64,000 nt of DNA from JBAXXL01 sp037127915 (GCA_037127915.1 JBAXXL010000013.1:1-64000), one strand, 5' to 3'; positions 1-8,292 are shown, numbered from the stretch's first letter. The notes: generated by a model from the letters alone, not told the origin. A program made the numbers and translations.

Positions 1-470
1 GTTTGCGACCATCGGTCAAGCGAATCCTTAAATCTGAAACCGAGTTTATTAAATCCGTTTGGCAATGTATTTACTGCTAACGTATCTAATACATTTACCG
101 TATCGCCAGCCACGATGGTTATTTCCGTTCCGTTACCAAATCCCGGGTCGGTATTGAAAAAGTACTCGCAAGCAATTAATCTCGGTTTATCGGAATTATC
201 AGTAAAAGATTTTAGAAATGTCCTCGTAAATGTAAGCGACCAGCGGTCAAGCGAATCCATAAATCTGACACCGAGTTTGTTAAATCCGTTTGGCAATGAG
301 CTTATTGCAATCGTATCCAGAATACTAACTGAATCTGAACTTGTGATGGTTATTTCCGTTCCATTTCCAAATCCCGGGTCGGTATTGAAAAAGTACTCAC
401 ATTTTTCAATTCTTTGTCCATAAAGTTGAAATTGGCATAAAAAAACCAGAACAAAAATTTTCGTTTTCAT
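1..470 (-). CDS. Secreted repeat protein, 3' end beyond the left edge
   Basis: An open frame starts at the ATG whose complement is at 468-470 and runs off the window without a stop, giving 156 visible codons. It begins with a signal peptide (MKTKIFVLVFLCQFQLYG). Two near-identical repeats follow, starting at about Cys24 and Cys101 (period 77 residues); each has CEYFFNTDPGFGNGTEITI, a variable stretch, then LPNGFNKLG and DSLDRWS. I do not recognise a catalytic family; the repeats suggest a surface or adhesive protein. It starts 8 bases after the stop of the upstream beta-helix gene, so it is probably the last visible gene of that operon. More repeats or a sorting domain may lie outside the window. 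Confidence 0.75.
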   Translation of the reverse strand, partial: MKTKIFVLVFLCQFQLYGQRIEKCEYFFNTDPGFGNGTEITITSSDSVSILDTIAISSLPNGFNKLGVRFMDSLDRWSLTFTRTFLKSFTDNSDKPRLIACEYFFNTDPGFGNGTEITIVAGDTVNVLDTLAVNTLPNGFNKLGFRFKDSLDRWSQ

Positions 471-478
471 AATTTTAC

Positions 479-1555
479 CTATTTTGCTTTTATAGCTTGT
501 ACTTTAACCCTGACTTTGCTATTTTCGCCAACTACTTTATTTATTAAATTTATATTTGTAATAAGAGGCAGTGGGGGCTTACCCGTATAACCTTTGTCTT
601 CGGGCCAATATTCGGGGGAACCATATATTCCGACATCTGTGCTGTCTGTACCGGCATTTTTCCCGGGGGATGTATCTTTAAGATGGTAATCGCCCCAAAA
701 AGTGAAATAGGTCAAGCTTTGCATATTTACAAACTCGGGGTCTTTACTATTTATATTATTTTCACCAGAATTATCTCCATAAGGAAGAGAATCAGTGCCA
801 TTGAAAACCAAGTTGTTGTTTGTATAACAGTGTGATAATCCATAAGGGTCTTCTTTATAAAAAATATTATTATCTACATTAGCATTAGAAATATCTACAA
901 AACAAGTCGTTCTATTACTCTGATTAAAAAATAAATTGTTCGAAATTATTACTGAGCTCTTATTTGAATAATTCATTAACCCGCAATCGTATCCACTAGA
1001 AGTAGCTGATGTTTTATGGATAAAAATATTATTTGAAATTTGGACACTATCACTATATCCTATATTTACAAATCCCACTAAGGCAGAATTAGGATAACCA
1101 TCCCCAACAGTTATAATATTGTTAATAAGAGTTATATTTGAACCTTTTAAAGTTATATAGTACGAAATATAACATCTTGCAATAACTAAATTCTTGATAT
1201 CACTTGAACAAACAATCACTGGTACACTTATACCATAAATATTAGAGTTTGAACAACTTTGTAAAGTGATGCTTGCAATTACAGTGGTATAAGTTGTGGT
1301 AGAATAATATCCCGCACCCATCAAAGTGAGCTTTTTGTTGATAGTAATATCTCCATAACTTGTTGGTGATGGGAAAACATAAATGCTGTCTCCGGCTGAG
1401 GCGGAACTAATAGCTGTCGGCAAGCTGTTGTACATAGCGATATCGCCTGAATGATTTGATACAGTTATTATTTTAGCATAGCAAATCGACCCATATTGGG
1501 TTTGGCTGAGTATAGCCATTATGGCTATTGCAATAATCATTATAAATTTTTTCAT
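479..1555 (-). CDS. Secreted right-handed beta-helix protein, paralog 3
   Basis: A 358-residue exported protein with an N-terminal signal peptide ending near YGSICYA. The middle is rich in short strand-turn repeats with Asn ladders (ISNNIF, DNNIFYK, NNLVF), typical of parallel right-handed beta-helix folds. The end carries a conserved block (GDYHLKDTSPGKNAG, then GIYGS and GYTGKPPLPLI) and a basic tail NKVVGENSKVRVKV. It is one of three tandem paralogs sharing both ends, with a diverged middle. No catalytic residues typical of pectinases are evident, so an enzyme role is not supported; a cell-surface or adhesin role is a guess. Function unknown. Confidence 0.8.
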   Translation of the reverse strand: MKKFIMIIAIAIMAILSQTQYGSICYAKIITVSNHSGDIAMYNSLPTAISSASAGDSIYVFPSPTSYGDITINKKLTLMGAGYYSTTTYTTVIASITLQSCSNSNIYGISVPVIVCSSDIKNLVIARCYISYYITLKGSNITLINNIITVGDGYPNSALVGFVNIGYSDSVQISNNIFIHKTSATSSGYDCGLMNYSNKSSVIISNNLFFNQSNRTTCFVDISNANVDNNIFYKEDPYGLSHCYTNNNLVFNGTDSLPYGDNSGENNINSKDPEFVNMQSLTYFTFWGDYHLKDTSPGKNAGTDSTDVGIYGSPEYWPEDKGYTGKPPLPLITNINLINKVVGENSKVRVKVQAIKAK

Positions 1556-1599
1556 TTTTTTGCTCTGAATTAGTAATACATTAATAATATTAAAGAAAT

Positions 1600-2643
1600 C
1601 TATTTTGCTTTGATAGCTTGTACTTTAACCCTGACTTTACTATCTTCACCAACTACTTTGTTTAACACATTCATTTTGTTGATTATTGGCAATGGAGGCT
1701 TGCCGGTATAACCGGTATCTTCGGGCCAAAACTCAGCCGAACCGTATATCCCGATATCAGTGCTGTCGAGACCGGCATTTTTCCCCGGTGAAGAATCTTT
1801 TAGATGGTAATCACCTGTAAAAGTGAAGTAAGTCAAGCCTTGCATATCAACAAACTCGGGGTCTTTAGCATTAATATTATTTTCACCGGAATTATCTCCA
1901 TAAGGAAGAGCATCCGTACCGTTGAAAACGATATTGTTATTCACAGAACAATTGGATAAACCAAGGGGCTTTACTTTATAAAATATATTATTATTGATTT
2001 CTGCATTAGCAACCGATGAAAACATTATTTGGCTGGCTGAGGATGCTAAGAATATATTATTTTCAATTAAAACAGAATATTTATTTGAAGTGCTTATTTG
2101 GTAACCAGCACTGCTAAGTTGAGTATTAAATATATTATTAGAAATTATTATATTCTCAGCATTATTAATAATGATACCAGTTCCATGTTGGTATGTTTGG
2201 AATAAACAATTGTTAATGATTACATTTTCGCCTTTTAGAGTGAGAGTTCCATATATTAGACATCTATTTATAACGTAGTTTGAATCAGTACCGCTTGAAA
2301 GTGTACAATTACCTGTTATATTCAGTCCATATAATTGGCTATTAGAGCTATTAGCATCGAAATTAATATTTGTAATAGAAGAAATCTTAGAATAGTATCC
2401 TGCTCCAATCAATGTTAGTTTTTTATTAATTGTGATACTTCCATAATTTGTTGGTGATGGGAAAATATAAATCAAATCACCTGCATCGGCGGAATTAATG
2501 GCTGTCTGCAAATTGTTGTACATAGCGATATCGCCGGTGCTATTTGACAAAGTGATGGTTTTCGCATAACAAATCGACCCAAATTGGGTTTGGCTGAGGA
2601 AAGTTATGACGGCGATTGCAATAATAATTATAATTTTTTTCAT
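1600..2643 (-). CDS. Secreted right-handed beta-helix protein, paralog 2
   Basis: A 347-residue exported protein, middle copy of the tandem trio. The signal peptide (MKKIIIIIAIAVITFLSQ...) is almost the same as in the flanking copies. The N-terminal block DAGDLIYIFPSPTNYGSITINKKLTLIGAGYYS, shortened here to its ends DAGDLIYIF and LTLIGAGYYS, resembles the first coils of DUF1565/beta-helix proteins that start with a computed-fate motif. Asn-ladder turns (INNCLF, ISNNIF, IENNIF, INNNIF) fill the centre. The end has GDYHLKDSSPGKNAG and the tail NKVVGEDSKVRVKV. Forty-four bases separate it from each neighbour, and the spacers are alike. Function unknown. Confidence 0.8.
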   Translation of the reverse strand: MKKIIIIIAIAVITFLSQTQFGSICYAKTITLSNSTGDIAMYNNLQTAINSADAGDLIYIFPSPTNYGSITINKKLTLIGAGYYSKISSITNINFDANSSNSQLYGLNITGNCTLSSGTDSNYVINRCLIYGTLTLKGENVIINNCLFQTYQHGTGIIINNAENIIISNNIFNTQLSSAGYQISTSNKYSVLIENNIFLASSASQIMFSSVANAEINNNIFYKVKPLGLSNCSVNNNIVFNGTDALPYGDNSGENNINAKDPEFVDMQGLTYFTFTGDYHLKDSSPGKNAGLDSTDIGIYGSAEFWPEDTGYTGKPPLPIINKMNVLNKVVGEDSKVRVKVQAIKAK

Positions 2644-2687
2644 TTTTTTTCCGAAATTAATAATACATTAAAAATTGATTGAGAAAT

Positions 2688-3734
2688 CTATTTTGCTTTG
2701 GACGCATCCAATTTAACTCTGACTTTGCTATTTTCACCAACAACTTTATTAACCACATTCATATCGTAAATTATCGGCAGTGGCGGCTGACCGGTATAAC
2801 CTTTGTCTTCGGGCCATGCATTGCCCGAGCCGTATATACCAATATCGGTGCTGTCTTTGCCTGCATTTTTTCCGGGTGATGTATCTTTGAGATGGTAATC
2901 TCCAAAAAAAGTGAAGCAGGTCAAGCCTTTCATATCAATAAACTCAGGGTCTTTACCCTTAATATTATTTTCACCGTAATTATCACCATAAGGAAGCGAA
3001 TCTGCACCATTAAAAACAATATTGTTATTCATATTACAATTTGAAAAACCAACAGACTGAACTTTATATAATATATTGTTATTAAAATCTGCGTTTGCAA
3101 TTGATGTAAACACACCCCATGTATCATCATTATTTGAAAAGAATATATTGTTTTCAATTAAAACAGAATATTTATTTGAATTACCTATTGCAAAAGCTCC
3201 CTGCGTTCGGTGATTAACAAATATATTATTAGAAATTACTACATTCTCAGCATTATTAATACTAATTCCATTAGAATAGCCCGCTCCGCTGTAAATAATG
3301 CAACTATTTATAAATATAGTTTCGCCATTTAGGCTTAATCCTGTAAATTTGCATCTGCTGATAGCGTAGCCTGAGTCAATAGTACTTTCAATTACACAGC
3401 TACTTGTTATATTCAGCCCATATAATACAGTATTTGAACTGTTCTCTTTCAATGTAATAGTTGTAATAGACGATACCTTATGATTGTAGCCTGCTCCAAT
3501 TAATGTGAGACTTTTATTGATTGTAATGTTGCCGTAACTCGTTGCTGATGGGAAAATATAAATCACATCGCCGGCATCGGCGGAATCAATAGTTGTCTGT
3601 AAATTGTAAGACATAGCGATATCGGCGGAAATGTTTGATACCGTGATGGTTTTAGCATAACAAATCGACCCAAATTGGGTTTGGCTGAGGAAAGCCATTG
3701 TGGTGAGTGCAATTATTAGTATAATTGTCTTCAT
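2688..3734 (-). CDS. Secreted right-handed beta-helix protein, paralog 1
   Basis: A 348-residue exported protein and the first gene of the minus-strand operon. It has a signal peptide ending near FGSICYA, the shared N-terminal block (IYIFPSATSYGNITINK), repeated NNIF/NNIL turns through residues of about 150-230, and the shared C-terminal block with GDYHLKDTSPGKNAG and the tail NKVVGENSKVRVKL. The tail is not a recognisable T9SS sorting domain; if these proteins are surface-anchored another route is needed. A possible promoter lies about 170 bases upstream. The three copies most likely arose by tandem duplication followed by divergence of the helix core. Confidence 0.8.
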   Translation of the reverse strand: MKTIILIIALTTMAFLSQTQFGSICYAKTITVSNISADIAMSYNLQTTIDSADAGDVIYIFPSATSYGNITINKSLTLIGAGYNHKVSSITTITLKENSSNTVLYGLNITSSCVIESTIDSGYAISRCKFTGLSLNGETIFINSCIIYSGAGYSNGISINNAENVVISNNIFVNHRTQGAFAIGNSNKYSVLIENNIFFSNNDDTWGVFTSIANADFNNNILYKVQSVGFSNCNMNNNIVFNGADSLPYGDNYGENNIKGKDPEFIDMKGLTCFTFFGDYHLKDTSPGKNAGKDSTDIGIYGSGNAWPEDKGYTGQPPLPIIYDMNVVNKVVGENSKVRVKLDASKAK

Positions 3735-3899
3735 AAATTGCTCCGAAATAAGTAATACACTGAATATATAAAAAAGAAATCTATTTAATCTACATCATAT
3801 TCGTCGTCTTCGAAGTTATTTTTGATAATCATGGTTCATAAAAATCTATTAAATGCTTGTATTTCTGTAACACAACCGTAAATTATCAAAAATCATATA

Positions 3900-3931
3900 C
3901 AAAAATAAACTAATATTTTGATTTAACAAAT
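3900..3931 (-). promoter_or_regulatory. Possible promoter of the beta-helix operon
   Basis: On the minus strand TATTTTTG (complement at 3900-3907) fits the Bacteroidota -7 box TAnnTTTG, and TTTG (complement at 3928-3931) lies 20 bases upstream as a -33 box. Transcription would begin near 3893, leaving a leader of about 160 bases before the first beta-helix gene. Motif match only. Confidence 0.4.
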
Positions 3932-3937
3932 ATATTA

Positions 3938-4240
3938 TTAAGAAAAGGTGGAATTTATTTGGTTTTGCTGGGTGGGGGAAAGAAAAAGCTTTTGGTTCGT
4001 ACCTAAAGGCACTCCATGTAGCCCTTGCATCATTCTTTCTATAAACATTTTATGCCTAAAGGCATCTTCCTTCACATTCAAAATTAATAATCTAAAATTC
4101 AAAATTGTTTGAAGATAGATTCCTGCTTTCGCAGGAATGACAAGCATTATATATATAAGCGTGTTATCTGCTTTTGATATCGAACAAACAAAAATCTGCG
4201 TTAATCTGCTAAATCAGTGTCATCAGCGTGCAAATCTTCT
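3938..4240. repeat. Intergenic repeat mosaic before queD
   Basis: No convincing gene. Recognisable pieces are an element with two related arms (GTACCTAAAGGCAC at about 3999 and ATGCCTAAAGGCAT at about 4051), a hairpin TTCCTGC-TTTC-GCAGGAA at about 4119 (a member of the family with conserved flanks described at 7705), and a copy of the dispersed repeat ending TCATCAGCGT at about 4226. A 69-codon frame across it is only a translation of these repeats. Confidence 0.6.
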
Positions 4241-4288
4241 TTCTTCTTCCCTTTATATACTTTACGAACTTTCAACTTTACAAACTGT

Positions 4289-4705
4289 TTAGAGCGCGAC
4301 TTCGATTTCCGCATAAGTATCGCTTGTTTCATAAACGCGAATTTTCATCGAAAAGAGGTTTTTGTATTCTTGAAATTTGGGTACTAATTGGTCCGCAAAC
4401 CACGAGCATATATTTTCAGCGGTAGGTTCTATTTGGATAATAATATGTTTGAATCCATTGGTTCCGAGAAATTCCTTCATCAAGTTGTCCGCGGCTTCGC
4501 ACATAAACGCGTGGTCAAGCAAATCAACAACCGGTTGAACGATGGAGCCGATTTCGTAATAATCCAAAACCATTCCGTCGAGGTCTATGGCACCATCAAA
4601 TATTATTCTGAGCTTATATGTATGACCATGGATATTTTTGCAGAGCCCCGAATGTGCCATTAAACGGTGGCTCATATTCCAAACGAATTCTTTTGCTACT
4701 AACAT
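4289..4705 (-). CDS. queD: 6-carboxy-5,6,7,8-tetrahydropterin synthase (QueD)
   Basis: This PTPS-family enzyme converts dihydroneopterin triphosphate to 6-carboxytetrahydropterin in preQ0/queuosine synthesis, in the cytoplasm. The 138 residues match the family length. Zinc ligands are visible as His13 (MSHRL) and His26/His28 (IHGHTYK), the catalytic Cys is Cys22 four residues before HGH, and the DH pair is in LLDHAFM. The conserved PTAENI and a late ET motif (VYETSDTYAEIEV) are also present. It overlaps the end of queF by 7 bases, so the two are co-transcribed; queE and queC are not in the window. Confidence 0.93.
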   Translation of the reverse strand: MLVAKEFVWNMSHRLMAHSGLCKNIHGHTYKLRIIFDGAIDLDGMVLDYYEIGSIVQPVVDLLDHAFMCEAADNLMKEFLGTNGFKHIIIQIEPTAENICSWFADQLVPKFQEYKNLFSMKIRVYETSDTYAEIEVAL

Positions 4706-5043
4706 GGTTTCTTATATTCCGCTTTGATTATTGAATGAATTCCACCGCGGACGCCCCATTCGGATGTGATTTCCATTTCGAGCGGCTCGCAAGCGGCAAT
4801 TAAATCATCTAGTATCTTGTTTGTTACGGCTTCGTAAAATATCCCTTGGTTGCGGTAATCGAGAAAATAGTATTTCAAAGCTTTCAGCTCTAAACACATT
4901 TTATCGGGCGTATAGCGTACGGTGATGGTAGCAAAATCCGGCAACCCTGTAATTGGGCATACTGACGTAAATTCATTGTTTACGTGAGTGATTAAATAAT
5001 TGCGGCCTATCGCCGGATTTTCGAATATTTCTAATGGTGTCAT
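4699..5043 (-). CDS. queF: NADPH-dependent preQ0 reductase (QueF, short form)
   Basis: This enzyme reduces 7-cyano-7-deazaguanine to preQ1, the last step before insertion into tRNA. The 114-residue length fits the unimodular QueF type. Cys29 in SVCPITGLPDFA should form the thioimide with the nitrile and Asp36 is the acid. The QueF motif appears as LELKALKYYFLDYRNQG. It lies between a DUF3078 barrel gene (25-base gap) and queD (overlap), so it belongs to the lptB operon. The presence of queD and queF together suggests de novo queuosine synthesis. Confidence 0.93.
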   Translation of the reverse strand: MTPLEIFENPAIGRNYLITHVNNEFTSVCPITGLPDFATITVRYTPDKMCLELKALKYYFLDYRNQGIFYEAVTNKILDDLIAACEPLEMEITSEWGVRGGIHSIIKAEYKKPC

Positions 5044-5068
5044 AATTTATTTTTTTATATATTAGTTA

Positions 5069-6052
5069 CTAAAATTTGAATGTAAATCCCAAACCCATAA
5101 GTTCTTTGAATTGCAAACGAGGTCCTGTACCAATTTGAACTTTCTTGCCGTCAACTTTCTCATAAATCGGCACTTTTACATCGTGGTCATAAAGTAAATG
5201 AACCAAAACGTTAGCCGAAATGTGGCTGTTTACTTTTAGATTTAGTTTGTTTTCCCAATTAACGTCGAAATTCCAACGCTTTTCCGGTTCAGGGTCGGTA
5301 TAGTTTTGGAAAAGCTCTAAGCGCGAATAAAGAGTTATATTTTTCATAATCTCTTTTTCAACTTTTATGATGCAGTTCATACCGAAATCGAACTTAATAC
5401 GTGCGCCGTCTTTGATTTTATTCCCTAAAGTGTCATATATTGCGGGTTCCGGAATATACTTGCCTTGGTCGGCTAATGTTTGGTCCAAACAAAAAATTGT
5501 TTTTCCCGATACAGGAGTAAAAAATATGGTGATAAATTCCCAAGGCTTATAATCGGCACCAATTGATAAAGTCAAATACCCGGGAGCCATAAATTTGGAC
5601 ATTGGAATCGAATCGTTCGGATAATTGAAACCATTAGCAAACTGAGTGTTGAAACTCGCAAGAGCGGTTACACGTGTCCTTTTCGATATATGACGGCTGA
5701 ATACGCTTTTGTATTCAATTTTATCCTCAGTCTTTTTATAGAAATTATAATCTTCAGATTTCATAATACCATAACCCAAATCGAGTGTGTTTGTCCACTC
5801 AAATAAATCCTTTTTGTAATTGAATTTCAGATTGACGAACGATGCACCGCTAAGCGAGGTTTCGCCGCCCTGAGTCCAATTTGTAAATACCGCTTGGTTA
5901 ACCAAAAGCGAAAAATTTCCCGCCCATGACCATGGCGAGGGAATAGTATCGACTTTTATTGGTTCTTGTTTTGACATTTGCGCTTCTTGAGCATTTACAT
6001 GCCCGAGAAATACGAATACTAATGCAACGATAAGATACTTCGAGACTGTCAT
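5069..6052 (-). CDS. DUF3078 outer-membrane barrel protein
   Basis: A 327-residue exported protein with a signal peptide cleaved before Gln (LGHVNA|QEAQ). The start of the mature part (WSWAGNFSLLVNQAVFTNWTQGGETSLSG) matches the DUF3078 family as I remember it; the remainder is alternating aromatic/polar strands (LDLGYGIM, LTLSIGADYKPW, ITLYSRLELFQNY) ending in GLGFTFKF, an aromatic terminus typical of outer-membrane barrels. Function unknown. It sits 4 bases after lptB, which places it with LPS export genes and could hint at envelope assembly, but that is inference from position. Confidence 0.8.
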   Translation of the reverse strand: MTVSKYLIVALVFVFLGHVNAQEAQMSKQEPIKVDTIPSPWSWAGNFSLLVNQAVFTNWTQGGETSLSGASFVNLKFNYKKDLFEWTNTLDLGYGIMKSEDYNFYKKTEDKIEYKSVFSRHISKRTRVTALASFNTQFANGFNYPNDSIPMSKFMAPGYLTLSIGADYKPWEFITIFFTPVSGKTIFCLDQTLADQGKYIPEPAIYDTLGNKIKDGARIKFDFGMNCIIKVEKEIMKNITLYSRLELFQNYTDPEPEKRWNFDVNWENKLNLKVNSHISANVLVHLLYDHDVKVPIYEKVDGKKVQIGTGPRLQFKELMGLGFTFKF

Positions 6053-6056
6053 TTTT

Positions 6057-6827
6057 TTATTCCCATTCTTTATATCGATCTAATTTAAAATTCTCACCTA
6101 AATAGAGTTCACGAACTTCCTTATAATCAGCTATTTCTTGAGCTGTGCCAAACGTATAGATCTCACCTTCCATCAATATATATGCTCTATCTGTAATGGA
6201 CAAAGTTTCATGAACGTTATGGTCGGTAATTAAAATCCCTATACCGGCTTTTTTTAATTTATAAACGATTTTCATAATATCTTCTACTGCAATCGGGTCA
6301 ATTCCGGCAAATGGTTCGTCCAAAAGAATGAATTTAGGATTTGCCGCTAAAGCACGGGCTATTTCACAGCGGCGGCGTTCACCACCCGACAGAGTATAAC
6401 CCAAACTTTTGCGGATATGTGCGATACCGAAACTTTCCAATAATTCTTCCAATCTTTCTTTGCGTAAACTGCGTTTTATTCCAATTACTTCGAATATTGC
6501 TTTGATATTATCCTCTACAGAAAGCTTTCTGAATATTGAGGCTTCCTGCGGCAAATATCCGATACCCAATTTTGCGCGTCTGTACATTGCCTGTCCGGTG
6601 ATATCCTTATTATTGAATTTCACTATTCCGGCGTTTGGTTTGATTAGTCCGGTTATCATATAAAAAGTAGTGGTTTTCCCGGCACCGTTAGGTCCCAATA
6701 AACCAACTATTTCGCCTTGTTTGACTTCCAAACTTACGCCGCGGACAACTTTGCGCTTCTTGTATCTTTTCTCTAGATTTTCCGCCGATAGTACGCTGAT
6801 TTCTTCTGTCATCAGTAATTTTTTCAT
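6057..6827 (-). CDS. lptB: LPS export ABC transporter ATPase LptB
   Basis: This cytoplasmic ATPase powers extraction of lipopolysaccharide by LptFG. Walker A is GPNGAGKTT (45-53), the signature is LSGGERRRCEIARAL (146-160), Walker B FILLDE (166-171) and the switch His is His203 (ITDHNVHET). YLPQEASIFR for the Q-loop is the LptB-type sequence. Length of 256 is normal with a few extra N-terminal residues; Met7 is an alternative start. No Shine-Dalgarno is seen, as usual in Bacteroidota. It is the first gene of the operon lptB, DUF3078, queF, queD. Confidence 0.93.
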   Translation of the reverse strand: MKKLLMTEEISVLSAENLEKRYKKRKVVRGVSLEVKQGEIVGLLGPNGAGKTTTFYMITGLIKPNAGIVKFNNKDITGQAMYRRAKLGIGYLPQEASIFRKLSVEDNIKAIFEVIGIKRSLRKERLEELLESFGIAHIRKSLGYTLSGGERRRCEIARALAANPKFILLDEPFAGIDPIAVEDIMKIVYKLKKAGIGILITDHNVHETLSITDRAYILMEGEIYTFGTAQEIADYKEVRELYLGENFKLDRYKEWE

Positions 6828-7227
6828 TTATAAATTATTTAAACTACAAAATTGCTAAATTTTTTTTAAATAAATGCGTTTTTTTCGTTGTGAGATATTT
6901 TTTCTGTAGTGTTGGTTGGGAAAAGGACTGATGAAAAGTAGCTTGTTAAGATCGCCTCTTAGCCTTCTCCTCGTAGGAGAGGGTTGGGTGAGGTCTTCAA
7001 TTTTTTCCAGTTGTGTGAGGCCTGGGAAAAAAAATCAAGACCCACCTAAATCCTCCCAAAGGGAGGACTTTTGGGAAGAAGCAATCAAGACCCACCTAAA
7101 TCCTCCCAAAGGGAGGACTTTTGGGAAGAAGCCTCTTCTTTAGCTTTTTTTACCCATTTCGGGCAACCACAAGGGTTGCTCCTAAGAAAAAAGGGGGTCA
7201 CAGCAATTTTTTGAAATGCTTAATTGA
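6828..7227. repeat. Intergenic repeats including a perfect 50-base tandem duplication
   Basis: No gene. At 7033-7082 and 7083-7132 the same 50 bases occur twice back to back without a difference. Each unit contains the hairpin CCTCCC-AAA-GGGAGG. At about 6956-6998 there is a related element with stem TCTCCT-CGT-AGGAGA and a following GGGTTGGGTGAGG. Both belong to the covarying hairpin family listed in the findings. The gap also holds the upstream region of lptB, where I cannot define a promoter. Confidence 0.75.
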
Positions 7228-7668
7228 CTATCCAAATATACAAAAATATTTGGAATTGAACCGAAAGAATGAGAAAAAGATGTCAAACATCTGCACCGCT
7301 TTGCATTTCTGCTCGCTCGGCCGTTTTCCCTCGCTGCGAACTACTCGAATTTTTCGAGTAGTTGGATTTTCTTCAAGTTCACCACTTTTGAATATTTCCT
7401 GAATATGGTATGTTATCGTATGTTCTTCAACACCAAAAAGAGTTGACATTATTTGCTGACTCATCCACATATTCTCATCAGTCATATACACTTCAATTTC
7501 AACTTCGCCTTCGTCGTTTGTGTTGAAAGCAAGACCAACTCGTTCAGGTATCTCTTTGTTGAATTGCATACGCCACTTCGTCAACTGTTGGTCAAAACTT
7601 TTTATTTCGCCTTTCTGTTCTACTTTCATTTTGTGTTTATTTTTAATTATTCTATATGTCTTATTCAA
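7228..7668 (-). pseudogene. Truncated RhuM-like gene
   Basis: The frame encodes 146 residues. About residues 45-115 match the N-terminal region of the virulence RhuM family: VYMTDENMWMSQQIMSTLFG, then VEEHTITYHIQEIFKSGEL and TTRKIRVVRSEGKR. RhuM proteins are usually over 300 residues; here the match stops at SEGKR (near 7323) and the remaining codons (PSEQKCKAVQMFDIFFSFF) are unrelated and look like repeat-derived sequence. The most likely reading is a gene cut short by insertion of repeat DNA with loss of the 3' part. RhuM genes are common accessory genes of unclear function. Confidence 0.65.
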
Positions 7669-7704
7669 AGTAATTAATCCTGGGTATCAAGATTCAGACA
7701 ATTT

Positions 7705-7737
7705 GAAGATGGATTCCCGAGCGGGTCGGGAATGACA
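7705..7737. repeat. Hairpin repeat with conserved flanks (GATGGATTCC type)
   Basis: The stem CCCGA/TCGGG with loop GCGGG sits between the conserved flanks GATGGATT and GAATGACA. Other copies with different stems but kept pairing are at about 4119, 11342, 27189 and 37783, and weaker ones near 15475 and 24455. Probably a dispersed intergenic hairpin family. Confidence 0.65.
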
Positions 7738-7794
7738 CTCAGACCATTAATATAATTATTTTCTTTCCAAAGGTAAAAAAAACAAAAAAATTTG

Positions 7795-7802
7795 TAATTT
7801 TG
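7795..7802 (+). promoter_or_regulatory. Possible -7 box of the thioesterase gene
   Basis: TAATTTTG matches TAnnTTTG. It lies 33 bases before the TTG start at 7835, which gives a leader of about 25 bases. No clear -33 TTTG at the usual distance. Confidence 0.35.
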
Positions 7803-7834
7803 TATCTGTCATAAATGAATAAAGAGTAAAAATT

Positions 7835-8227
7835 TTGGAATATACGTCACAACTGCGGGTTCGATATGCTCATACCGATGCTATGGGAATAGTTTACCAC
7901 GGCAATTACTATGAATATTTCGAAGCCAGCAGAGTAGAGTTGATGCGATACGCGGGTTTGAATTATACAGAATTGGTCACTGCGGGATATTATATGCCGC
8001 TTATCGAATCGCACTGCGAATACAAGAAACCGGCAAAATTTGATGATTTACTCGATATTACCTGCAAAATGGTATATGACGGAAAGCTGAGAGTGAAGCT
8101 TGAATATCACATACATTGCGGCGGTATTTTGATTTGCACGGGGCACACTATTCACGTGTTTACTACTGTCGCGGAAAATAAAATAGTCAAACCGCCACAG
8201 CTTTTTCTGGACTATTTCAGAGAATAA
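7835..8227 (+). CDS. YbgC/4HBT-type acyl-CoA thioesterase
   Basis: A 130-residue hotdog-fold thioesterase. The family motif is clear at the N-terminus: VRYAHTDAMGIVYHGNYYEYFEASR, shortened here to its key parts RYAHTDAMGIVYHGNY and FEASR, with the catalytic Asp in HTDAMG. YbgC-type enzymes hydrolyse short or medium acyl-CoA, often tied to envelope lipid metabolism. The start must be TTG, because the nearest upstream ATG (7814) reads into a stop after four codons and no internal Met precedes the motif. It precedes a PorV/PorQ gene by 65 bases. Confidence 0.88.
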   Translation: MEYTSQLRVRYAHTDAMGIVYHGNYYEYFEASRVELMRYAGLNYTELVTAGYYMPLIESHCEYKKPAKFDDLLDITCKMVYDGKLRVKLEYHIHCGGILICTGHTIHVFTTVAENKIVKPPQLFLDYFRE

Positions 8228-8292
8228 GTCCGAAAATATAATATTTAATAAATGATTTCGTTAATAAATCTTTTGCAAAAAAAACATCAAAT

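Larger units (their letters stand above)
1556..3787 (-). repeat. Conserved spacer before each beta-helix gene
   Basis: The spacers at 1556-1599 and 2644-2687, and the sequence upstream of the first gene (3735-3787), share a pattern read on the plus strand: a CCGAAAT-like start, then GTAATACA or TAATACA, an AT stretch, then AGAAATCTATTT. In the first two cases the final bases are the end of the preceding gene. The same junction upstream of paralog 1 leads into a 15-codon acidic frame (3785-3832, minus; MIIKNNFEDDEYDVD), which may be the tail of a lost fourth copy or chance. The shared spacer shows that gene plus spacer was the duplicated unit. Confidence 0.55.

Noticed and set aside
115..423. 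Plus-strand frame of 102 codons at the left edge
   Set aside because: It lies opposite the minus-strand repeat gene, which has a signal peptide and a clear protein repeat; the plus frame has no sensible protein features.
479..3734. T9SS sorting domain at the end of the beta-helix proteins
   Set aside because: The tail lacks the PNP, GxxV and LPxGxY-type blocks of Por sorting domains; it is a short basic segment of another kind.
3938..4147. Minus-strand frame of 69 codons beginning MLVIPAKAGIY
   Set aside because: The start is the translation of a hairpin repeat (TTCCTGC...GCAGGAA) and the remainder of another repeat; such peptides are common false genes.
7121..7402. Plus-strand frame of 93 codons
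   Set aside because: It spans repeat DNA and the antisense of the RhuM-like remnant and has no recognisable features.
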